Origin: Pedobacter sp. UBA4863
GTDB taxonomy: Bacteria > Bacteroidota > Bacteroidia > Sphingobacteriales > Sphingobacteriaceae
Reading direction: 5' to 3'
DNA length: 7,637 nt
Assembly: GCF_002399615.1 (NCBI RefSeq)
Contig: NZ_DHDZ01000041.1
Location: 1-7,637, forward strand
Positions 1 to 5,255 of the stretch are shown here, piece by piece. The translations under genes and the position numbers were made by a program. How positions within the stretch are numbered: position 1 is the first letter of the stretch; every line of letters starts with the position of its first letter. The notes below the pieces were generated by a model, which worked only from the letters and a program-made list of their open reading frames with translations, ran no database searches and was not told the DNA's origin.

Positions 1-284
1 TAAATTACTACTTTTTCAAAAAACACCCTAAATTTATCTAGAAACGCTTTGTGTACCGGATGAACTTGGTAAATGTCATGCGCAGCTAAATCTTCGAAAA
101 ATAGAATTAAGCTAAAGGTATAAGTGGTATCTACTACTGCACGCTCAATGGGTGCAGGTACGCCAATATGAAAACTTTTTACAACTTCAATGTCTTCTAA
201 ACTTTTCAATCCGTTTAAAAAGGCTGCTTTTTCTTCTTCGGTGGTATCGGTTTTTAACCAAAATAGTACGTGGTGTGCAATCAT
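1..284 (-). CDS. Dabb-domain (stress-responsive alpha/beta barrel) protein, 3' end cut by window edge
   Basis: Small cytosolic protein of the Dabb family (dimeric alpha/beta barrel, Pfam Dabb). Members are ferredoxin-like folds that dimerise; the biochemical role of most bacterial ones is unknown. I translated the minus strand from the ATG at 284-282: it opens MIAHHVLFWLK, the typical first strand with the HHV(L/F) motif. It continues with FHIGVPAP (residues 38-45) and VVDTTYTFSLILFF (50-63), and has DLAAHDIYQVHPVH at 65-78, which is the family's characteristic helix with conserved histidines. Ninety-four codons fit in the window and the next begins TA, so the gene either stops at once or has only a few residues left; the family is about 95-100 residues. 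It lies 48 bp downstream of the minus-strand gene at 333-794 and could share its transcript, although a promoter-like box lies between them. The leader is A-rich with no Shine-Dalgarno sequence. The family assignment is firm, the substrate unknown. Confidence 0.9.
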   Translation of the reverse strand, partial: MIAHHVLFWLKTDTTEEEKAAFLNGLKSLEDIEVVKSFHIGVPAPIERAVVDTTYTFSLILFFEDLAAHDIYQVHPVHKAFLDKFRVFFEKVVI

Positions 285-301
285 TTTCTTTTTTTTTGAG
301 G

Positions 302-309
302 CGAAGATA
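302..309 (-). promoter_or_regulatory. Candidate -7 box for the Dabb gene
   Basis: Read on the minus strand these bases are TATCTTCG, seven of eight positions of the Bacteroidota sigma-ABfr -7 consensus TAnnTTTG. The box lies 17 bp before the start codon, which would give a very short leader. No TTG is seen at the expected -33 distance, so this is tentative; the gene could instead be read through from the upstream nuclease-like gene. Confidence 0.25.
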
Positions 310-332
310 AATAATCTTTGTAGTTAATCTTA

Positions 333-794
333 TTAAACCAGCAAACTATAAACGGGTAATTCTTCTATAAAAGAAAAACCTTTACAAGTATGGTCTATTT
401 GTGCATAATAATGGTTTAAGCCATTGGTAATAACCATCCACTTTGCTTTATAAACCGAATTATATCTTGCTGCTTGGTCAAAAGTGGCTTGTGTTATAGC
501 TACCGAAGGAGCCTTGCATTCTACCACCATTAATTTTTCTCCGCTGTTGTTATAAATTAAAATATCACTGCGTTTTTTAGTCTGGTTTAAGCTTAAACCG
601 CCTTCAATTTGCATCAAACTTGCCGGAAATTGCTTCTCCTTAATTAAATATTTGATAAAATGCTGACGTACCCATTCTTCGGGCGTAAGTACCAAATGTT
701 TCTTCCTAACCTCATCAAAAATATAATGAAGACCATCCCTTTGGGTAATTTTAAAAGGATAGAAAGGCAAGTTTAGGGGAGTTGGGTTGAACAT
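333..794 (-). CDS. Stand-alone HsdR N-terminal-like PD-(D/E)xK domain protein
   Basis: A 153-residue cytosolic protein resembling the N-terminal nuclease domain of type I restriction R subunits (HSDR_N family), without the helicase part. Visible motif: E64, then D77 in KRSDILIYN, E92 and K94 in VVECKAP, and the trailing QAARYN (Q107-Y111). This is the D...ExK...QxxxY arrangement of RecB/HsdR-like PD-(D/E)xK nucleases, so the catalytic residues look intact. The N-terminal part holds FDEVRKKHLVLTPEEWVRQHF (residues 26-46), a segment I associate with this Bacteroidota family. The start at 794 gives the usual MFNP.. opening. The gene is divergent from holA. No HsdM or HsdS and no methylase are visible, so it is unlikely to be part of a restriction system here; a role in DNA processing or repair is an inference. 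Whether it cleaves DNA is not known from the sequence. Confidence 0.85.
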   Translation of the reverse strand: MFNPTPLNLPFYPFKITQRDGLHYIFDEVRKKHLVLTPEEWVRQHFIKYLIKEKQFPASLMQIEGGLSLNQTKKRSDILIYNNSGEKLMVVECKAPSVAITQATFDQAARYNSVYKAKWMVITNGLNHYYAQIDHTCKGFSFIEELPVYSLLV

Positions 795-809
795 TGAGGC
801 GTAAAGTTA

Positions 810-837
810 AAAGTAAAAAGCTGAAAGTAAAAAGTGT
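810..837. repeat. AT-rich 14-bp direct repeat, two copies
   Basis: The 11-mer AAAGTAAAAAG occurs at 810-820 and 824-834, a 14-bp period, with a weaker related stretch just before it (803-809). It lies in the leader of the minus-strand nuclease-like gene. It looks like a simple-sequence tract that may vary in copy number between strains; no function can be assigned. Confidence 0.7.
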
Positions 838-874
838 GTTGTTAGAATGCCAAAAATTACTCACAATCCTCAAC

Positions 875-902
875 AAATCTAAAATCGTAAATCTAAAATC
901 GT
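875..902. repeat. Perfect 14-bp tandem repeat upstream of holA
   Basis: AAATCTAAAATCGT is present twice head to tail (875-888 and 889-902), ending exactly where the candidate holA -7 box begins. The unit length equals that of the different repeat at 810-837. The tract sits where the -33 region of the holA promoter would be, so copy-number change could move or alter it. Confidence 0.85.
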
Positions 903-909
903 AATTTTG
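902..909 (+). promoter_or_regulatory. Candidate -7 box for holA, possibly leaderless
   Basis: TAATTTTG fits the Bacteroidota -7 consensus TAnnTTTG at all fixed positions. It ends only 4 bp before the holA ATG, so initiation 5-7 bp downstream would fall on or next to the start codon and give a leaderless or nearly leaderless mRNA. There is no TTG at the expected -33 spacing, which lowers confidence; the match could arise by chance in AT-rich DNA. Confidence 0.35.
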
Positions 910-913
910 AATA

Positions 914-1933
914 ATGAGCGCCGAAGACATCATTAAAGATATAAAAGCTAGAAAATTTAAGCCTGTTTACCTATTGCAAGGTGAAGAACCCTATTATATT
1001 GATGAGATTGTAGATTACATGGAAAAACATGTGCTTTCTGATGGAGAAAAAGGGTTTAACCAAACCGTACTTTACGGTAAAGATACAGATATGGCCACTA
1101 TTATGAATGCTGCAAAGCGTTATCCCATGATGGCTGAATATCAATTGATTATTGTAAAAGAGGCGCAAGATTTAAAATGGGGAAATGAAGGAGCGAGCAA
1201 AGAAGCCGATTTTATCTTGGCCTATTTTGAAAAGCCATTACCCAGCACCATTTTAGTGTTGGCTTATAAATATGCTAATTTCGACAAACGTAAAAAGATT
1301 TACAAAGCTATCAACACTAATGGGGTAGTTTTTCAGAGCGATCCGGTAAGAGATTACAAATTGATGCCTTGGATTGAAGACCACATTAAAAGTAAAGGTT
1401 ACAAGATAGCGCCCCAAGCAGCCGCATTAATGGCCGAGTATTTAGGCACCGACCTCTCTAAAATTGCAAACGAAGTAGAGAAACTTTGTTTAAACATTAA
1501 TCAGGACACTACTATCCAAACCGATCATATCCAAAGAAATATTGGTATTAGTAAGGAATACAATGTGTTTGAACTGCAAAAGGCACTAGCTACACGAAAT
1601 GTGTTAAAAAGCAACCAAATCATTAATTATTTTGCCGGAAATCCAAAGGCCAATCCAATGATTATGGTAATGGCTAATCTCAACTCTTATTTTTCTAAAA
1701 TATTGAAGTATCATTACCTGCCCAATAAAGGTGATGCAGCTAAAGAACTTGGCGTAAGTCCTTATTTTGTTAAAGACTACGAAGCCGCTGCCCGTACTTT
1801 CAGTGCTGGGAAAACCTTCGATATTATAAGTCTTTTACGCGAATACGATTTAAAAAGTAAAGGTTTAGAAAGTTCTGGAAATATTTCTGATGGTGATTTG
1901 TTAAAGGAATTAGTCTTTAAAATTTTGCACTAG
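914..1933 (+). CDS. holA: DNA polymerase III subunit delta (clamp loader)
   Basis: The delta subunit of the replicative clamp loader: it opens the beta sliding clamp ring so that the clamp can be loaded on primed DNA, working with gamma/tau and delta-prime. The protein has 339 residues, normal for HolA. The N-terminal AAA+-like domain opens with KPVYLLQGEEPYYIDE (residues 16-31), the family signature at the place of a degenerate Walker A; delta does not hydrolyse ATP. The middle contains KLMPWIEDHIKSKGYKI and the lid-like LGTDLSKIANEVEKL segment. The C-terminal helical collar domain includes MIMVMANLNSYFSKIL and LGVSPYFVKDYEAAAR and ends LLKELVFKIL. The ATG at 914 gives MSAEDII and leaves no room for an obvious Shine-Dalgarno site. 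It is divergent from the HsdR-N-like gene. The next plus-strand gene starts 167 bp downstream and is functionally unrelated, so holA is probably monocistronic. Confidence 0.95.
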   Translation: MSAEDIIKDIKARKFKPVYLLQGEEPYYIDEIVDYMEKHVLSDGEKGFNQTVLYGKDTDMATIMNAAKRYPMMAEYQLIIVKEAQDLKWGNEGASKEADFILAYFEKPLPSTILVLAYKYANFDKRKKIYKAINTNGVVFQSDPVRDYKLMPWIEDHIKSKGYKIAPQAAALMAEYLGTDLSKIANEVEKLCLNINQDTTIQTDHIQRNIGISKEYNVFELQKALATRNVLKSNQIINYFAGNPKANPMIMVMANLNSYFSKILKYHYLPNKGDAAKELGVSPYFVKDYEAAARTFSAGKTFDIISLLREYDLKSKGLESSGNISDGDLLKELVFKILH

Positions 1934-1963
1934 CACATTCATTCAAAAATAACCTACCGCATA

Positions 1964-1992
1964 TTTGTGCTGTTTTATAGCAGTTACCTTCG
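1964..1992 (+). promoter_or_regulatory. Candidate promoter for the metalloprotease gene
   Basis: TTTG at 1964-1967 and TACCTTCG at 1985-1992 (seven of eight to TAnnTTTG) are separated by 17 bp, the short end of the spacing described for Bacteroidota promoters. It would give a leader of about 100 nt before the ATG at 2101. It lies just after holA, which supports independent transcription of the protease. Motif match only. Confidence 0.35.
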
Positions 1993-2100
1993 TTGTGCAT
2001 ACTTTATATTAGTATTGTAACTAAGAAGTTATGCCCAATGCTGAGAATATCGCAACACTACGCTTATTTTTACTCTTTAATTAACTTATTCAACAAATTA

Positions 2101-4644
2101 ATGAAGAAAAATCTATTTACACTATTGATGGTTGCTGGAGCCGTAACTTTTGCGCACGCCCAACGACCAACACAAGGTGGCGCAGCGGGAGATTCTACAC
2201 GTAGAAATCCTGGAGCTTTTGGTGCGGCCATACCCCCTCAAGCACAGCCTAAACCGTATGACCAAGTAATAACCAGCAAAGCGCTAACCCGTAAGGGAAT
2301 GATTACTTCGCATAGAATTGAAGATAAATTCTATTTCGAAATTGCAGACAGTACCCTAAATAGAGATATTTTGGTGGTAAGCCGTATCTCGAAATCGGGT
2401 GCAGAGGTGCGTTTGGCACAAGGTTACGCCGGCGACCAAATTGGTAGCTCGGTTATCCGTTTCGAAAAAGGCCCAAACAACAGAATTTTTATGCGTAAAA
2501 TTAGCTTTAGGGCATATAGCGCAGATAGTACTGCTTCAATGTACCAATCTTTACAGAACTCTAGCGTACAGCCTATTGCAGCAGCTTTTGATATTGCGGC
2601 TTTTACTTCAGCTAAAAATGGTAGTGTAATCGATGTAACAAATTATATCAACAGTGATAACGATATATTCTATTTTGGTTCTTCCATGTTCAAGTCTAGA
2701 TTTGGTATTGGCGCACAACAAGCAGATAGAAGCTATATTCAAGAAATAAAAAGTTTTCCTACTAACGTAGAGATTAAAACCGTAAAAACATACGCTAAGG
2801 CGGCAACACCTAATCCGGGTGGTGCTCCATCATTTGGTGGTGGCGGTGCACCTACAGGCGCTGTTACTTTAGAATTAAACACTTCGTTGGTTATTTTACC
2901 TAAAGTGCCAATGAAACCTCGTTATTTCGATCCGCGTGTAGGGTATTTTGCAGTTGGTTATACCGATTTCGATTTAAACCCACAAGGAGTAAAGGAATTA
3001 GAGTTGGTTAAACGCTGGAGATTGGAGCCAAAACCACAAGATTTAGCTAAATATAAGCGTGGCGAATTGGTAGAGCCAGCTAAGCCTATTGTTTTCTATA
3101 TTGATCCGGCTACGCCTAAAAAATGGGTGCCTTATTTAATTGCTGGTGTTAACGATTGGCAAAAAGCTTTTGAAAAAGCGGGCTTCAAAAATGCCGTAAT
3201 GGGTAAAATGGCACCTACAAAAGCACAAGATTCTACATGGAGCTTAGACGATGCCCGTAACTCGGCTATCGTTTACAAGCCATCAGAAATTCCCAATGCA
3301 AGTGGGCCAAGTATCTCAGACCCACGTACTGGCGAGATTATGGAAAGCCACATCAATTGGTATCACAATGTGATGAAATTGGTTCGCGATTGGTATTTTA
3401 TCCAAACTGCTGCGGTTGATAAAAGAGCTCGTACGGTAAACTTTAGCGACGAATTAATGGGCGATTTAATTCGCTTTGTTTCTTCTCACGAAGTGGGCCA
3501 TACTTTAGGTTTACGTCATAACCACGGCTCTAGTTCAACGGTGCCTGTAGAGAATTTACGTAATAAAAAATGGGTTGAAGAAAATGGACATACTCCGTCT
3601 ATTATGGACTATGCCCGTTTCAACTATGTTGCACAACCAGAAGATAATATCTCTAAAGTGGGTTTATATCCACGTATTGGCGATTATGATAAATGGGCCA
3701 TTGAATGGGGTTACAGGTATTTCCCTGATAGTAAAACAGTAGCTTCTGATATGAAAATATTAGATAAAATGACTGTAGAAGCGGCTAAAAACAGACGTTT
3801 ATGGTTTGGTACAGAAACAAATCCAGACGATCCGCACTCGCAAAGTGAAGATTTGAGTGATAATGCCATGAAAGCGAGCGATTACGGTATTAAAAACATG
3901 AAAGTAATTTTAGCTAACCTTAAAGTCTGGACTAAACAACCTGGCGAAAACTACGATGAGTTAGGTAACATGTACGGTCAGTTAACTACACAATTAGGCC
4001 GTTACATTGGTCACGTAAGCAAAAATATTGGAGGTATTTACGAAAATCCAAAAACGGTTGACCAAGCAGGTTTAATTTACGAACGTACACCAGCTACTAC
4101 TCAAAAAGAAGCAATGAATTGGTTAAACGCACAAGTATTTACTACCCCAAAATGGTTGCTAGACCAATCTATATTAGATAACATTAACGAAAGTCCGTTG
4201 GTAGTGGTGTCTAAATTACAAAATGCGGCTTTAGCTCGCATAGTTTCTACCAGGGTATTGGGTAATTTAATTGCTGCCGAAGCTGCTGATGGTGCTGCTG
4301 CCTATAAAATTTCTGATTTGTTTAAAGATTTGAATGCTTCAATTTTCTCAGAATTGAAAGGTGGCGGTGTAATTGATGTGTATCGTAGAAATTTACAAAA
4401 AGCTTATGTAGATAGAATGATTTCAATTGTTAATCCTCCTGCTGCACCAACGGGTGCTACCGCTTTTAGAGGTACTGCCCCAAGTGGCTTAACCGCTACT
4501 CAAACCGATGCAGTTTCTGTAGTAAAAGGACAATTGCGTGAGCTAGACAAAGCAATTAAAACTAACTCAACCTCCGATACTTTAAGTAAATATCACTTAG
4601 AAGATTTAGCTGATCGTATTCAGCAAGCTTTAAATAAAAAATAA
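2101..4644 (+). CDS. Secreted zinc-dependent metalloprotease (DUF5118/DUF5117/DUF4953 type)
   Basis: A large exported zinc peptidase of 847 residues. The chosen ATG at 2101 gives a textbook signal peptide (Lys-Lys start, hydrophobic core to residue 17, AHA|Q cleavage after A20). The frame is open further upstream to a TTG at 1993, but that would bury the signal peptide. The mature protein begins with a Gly/Ala/Pro/Gln-rich stretch, then a DUF5118-like segment (about 45-90), a DUF5117-like region (about 100-330) interrupted by a Gly-rich insert (about 236-255), and the catalytic region. That region carries HEVGHTLGLRH at 463-473, the HExxHxxGxxH zinc site (H463, H467, H473; general base E464), followed by a SIMDY Met-turn (M502), which places it in the metzincin-like group. 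The C-terminal part has a second Ala/Pro/Gly-rich linker (about 778-798) and an amphipathic helical tail. No type IX sorting domain is apparent, so it is probably periplasmic. Homologues are common and multi-copy in Bacteroidota; physiological substrates are unknown. It is transcribed alone, with a strong terminator after it. Confidence 0.92.
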   Translation: MKKNLFTLLMVAGAVTFAHAQRPTQGGAAGDSTRRNPGAFGAAIPPQAQPKPYDQVITSKALTRKGMITSHRIEDKFYFEIADSTLNRDILVVSRISKSGAEVRLAQGYAGDQIGSSVIRFEKGPNNRIFMRKISFRAYSADSTASMYQSLQNSSVQPIAAAFDIAAFTSAKNGSVIDVTNYINSDNDIFYFGSSMFKSRFGIGAQQADRSYIQEIKSFPTNVEIKTVKTYAKAATPNPGGAPSFGGGGAPTGAVTLELNTSLVILPKVPMKPRYFDPRVGYFAVGYTDFDLNPQGVKELELVKRWRLEPKPQDLAKYKRGELVEPAKPIVFYIDPATPKKWVPYLIAGVNDWQKAFEKAGFKNAVMGKMAPTKAQDSTWSLDDARNSAIVYKPSEIPNASGPSISDPRTGEIMESHINWYHNVMKLVRDWYFIQTAAVDKRARTVNFSDELMGDLIRFVSSHEVGHTLGLRHNHGSSSTVPVENLRNKKWVEENGHTPSIMDYARFNYVAQPEDNISKVGLYPRIGDYDKWAIEWGYRYFPDSKTVASDMKILDKMTVEAAKNRRLWFGTETNPDDPHSQSEDLSDNAMKASDYGIKNMKVILANLKVWTKQPGENYDELGNMYGQLTTQLGRYIGHVSKNIGGIYENPKTVDQAGLIYERTPATTQKEAMNWLNAQVFTTPKWLLDQSILDNINESPLVVVSKLQNAALARIVSTRVLGNLIAAEAADGAAAYKISDLFKDLNASIFSELKGGGVIDVYRRNLQKAYVDRMISIVNPPAAPTGATAFRGTAPSGLTATQTDAVSVVKGQLRELDKAIKTNSTSDTLSKYHLEDLADRIQQALNKK

Positions 4645-4666
4645 GCGATTGAAAATTTAATTTTTT

Positions 4667-4698
4667 AAATCCCTCTGGTTCTTCAGGGGGATTTTTTT
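4667..4698 (+). terminator. Intrinsic terminator after the metalloprotease
   Basis: A 10-bp stem (AATCCCTCTG at 4668-4677 with CAGGGGGATT at 4684-4693, one T-G wobble) closes a 6-nt loop and runs into seven T residues (4692-4698). It starts about 23 bp after the stop codon. This is the clearest transcription stop in the window and separates the protease from the hydrolase pair. Confidence 0.92.
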
Positions 4699-4739
4699 GT
4701 AAAAAATAATGCTTGTTAAGCTATATTAATTTTTACTGC

Positions 4740-4759
4740 GTAGCTTTCCGTTTCGCTAC
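4740..4759. other. Short hairpin GTAGC/GCTAC
   Basis: GTAGC (4740-4744) and GCTAC (4755-4759) can form a 5-bp stem around a 10-nt pyrimidine-rich loop, followed by the GTCA-GTCA tandem at 4762-4769. No T-tract follows closely enough to call it a terminator. It may be part of a dispersed intergenic repeat; function unknown. Confidence 0.4.
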
Positions 4760-4821
4760 AGGTCAGTCAGTTTTTACGGCTGTTTTAGCTCTTTTAATAA
4801 TATTTAAAATGAAAATAAAGA

Positions 4822-4864
4822 ACGTCAGCCCCTAACATTAGGTTCAAGTTAACCCGGGCGACGT
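4822..4864. other. Foldable G+C-rich element with closing stem and two competing inner hairpins
   Basis: ACGTC(A)GCCC at 4822-4831 pairs with GGGCGACGT at 4856-4864 (9 bp with one bulged A). Inside it CCTA/TAGG (4831-4834, 4839-4842, loop ACAT) and GGTT/AACC (4841-4844, 4851-4854, six-nt loop) can form. The inner hairpins share the GG at 4841-4842, so they exclude each other in full length. It lies immediately before the 11-bp palindromes. It could be a structured RNA or a DNA element; the sequence alone cannot decide. Confidence 0.45.
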
Positions 4865-4866
4865 AG

Positions 4867-4899
4867 GACCGACGGTAGACCGACGGTAGACCGACGGTG
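4867..4899. repeat. Three 11-bp tandem repeats, each an ACCGaCGGT palindrome
   Basis: The unit GACCGACGGTA occurs at 4867-4877, 4878-4888 and 4889-4899 (last base G in the third copy). A degenerate copy precedes it (CGACGTAG at 4859-4866). Each unit holds the odd-centred palindrome ACCG-A-CGGT (4868-4876, 4879-4887, 4890-4898). The 11-bp spacing is close to one helical turn, so the sites face the same side of the DNA. The block is much richer in G+C than its surroundings. Confidence 0.85.
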
Positions 4900-5135
4900 A
4901 ACCAACATACCCAAAACGACAAATATGCCAAAAACCGCCAGCTACAGACAGTCTTCCCTCTAGCACAAATCTTAATGCCAATTTTAAATAGTTTCCCTAT
5001 TCATTAAAAAGCAACAAGAAATTAACTGCCTAAAAATTCAGCTGCTGTATAAAATACCTACAGGGCTTTCTTAAAATATAAACCTGAGCTTACTATCTAG
5101 TTAAAGGTTAAAAGCCGGTAATTTATTACAGTTAC

Positions 5136-5152
5136 ACCCATAGTGCATTATT
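5136..5152. repeat. 17-bp near-identical repeat, upstream copy
   Basis: ACCCATAGTGCATTATT here recurs as ACCCGTAGTGCATTATT at 7618-7634, one mismatch in 17. This copy is 103 bp upstream of the first serine hydrolase; the other begins directly after the stop codon of the second. The pair therefore brackets the duplicated genes in the same orientation. Confidence 0.75.
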
Positions 5153-5172
5153 AACAATAATATCAATTGATA
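5147..5172. promoter_or_regulatory. Two adjacent dyads, candidate operator of the hydrolase pair
   Basis: ATTATT-AAC-AATAAT (5147-5161) is a 6-bp inverted repeat with a 3-bp centre. It shares its last base with the perfect 12-bp palindrome TATCAATTGATA (5161-5172). Both lie 9-40 bp upstream of a weak promoter-like pair and 84-109 bp before the start codon, where an activator or repressor could bind. No regulator gene is visible in the window. Confidence 0.35.
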
Positions 5173-5181
5173 AAGTAAATG

Positions 5182-5208
5182 TTGTGAGAATTTTAATCGA
5201 TATTTTAG
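5182..5208 (+). promoter_or_regulatory. Weak candidate promoter of the serine hydrolase operon
   Basis: TTG at 5182-5184 and TATTTTAG at 5201-5208 (seven of eight to TAnnTTTG) are 16 bp apart, slightly short. It would give a leader of about 40 nt with the A-rich AAGAAGAAAAAC just before the ATG, typical of this phylum. Tentative; AT-rich DNA gives many such matches. Confidence 0.25.
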
Positions 5209-5255
5209 GTCCTTTTGATAAAAGAGTACGTCTCTATTAAGAAGAAAAACAAAAC

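Larger units (their letters stand above)
4699..5255. other. 557-bp non-coding region with several structured elements
   Basis: No convincing gene on either strand: I find no long open frame and no recognisable protein remnant or RNA family. Most is AT-rich. The exceptions are a hairpin at 4740-4759, a G+C-rich block of about 75 bp (4822-4899) with a foldable segment followed by short tandem palindromes, and a palindrome-rich zone at 5136-5172 ahead of the first hydrolase. The stretch 4912-5130 shows nothing I can name. Confidence 0.7.

Noticed and set aside
333..794. Type I restriction-modification system
   Set aside because: Only a nuclease-like domain is present; no helicase, methyltransferase or specificity gene occurs in the window.
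751..933. Minus-strand open frame across the intergenic repeats and the holA start
   Set aside because: It reads simple AT-rich repeats into Leu/Phe-rich sequence and overlaps two well-supported genes.
1969..1983. Terminator after holA
   Set aside because: TGCT/AGCA gives only a 4-bp stem around TTATA-type bases and no T-tract follows; it fits better as part of the next promoter region.
1993..2100. In-frame upstream extension of the metalloprotease from a TTG (1993) or the ATG at 2038
   Set aside because: The ATG at 2101 begins a standard Lys-Lys signal peptide with an AHA|Q cleavage site; the extension would put 36 or 21 unrelated residues in front of it and overlaps the likely leader and promoter.
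2399..2629. Plus-strand open frame inside the metalloprotease
   Set aside because: It is an out-of-frame reading of clearly coding DNA, with Leu/Gln-rich low-complexity content and no recognisable domain.
4841..4847. GGTTCAA resembling a tRNA T-loop
   Set aside because: The flanks do not form a 5-bp T-stem around a 7-nt loop and no acceptor, D or anticodon arms can be drawn.
4867..4899. Mini CRISPR array
   Set aside because: Units are 11 bp and directly adjacent, without 30-bp spacers, and there are no cas genes.
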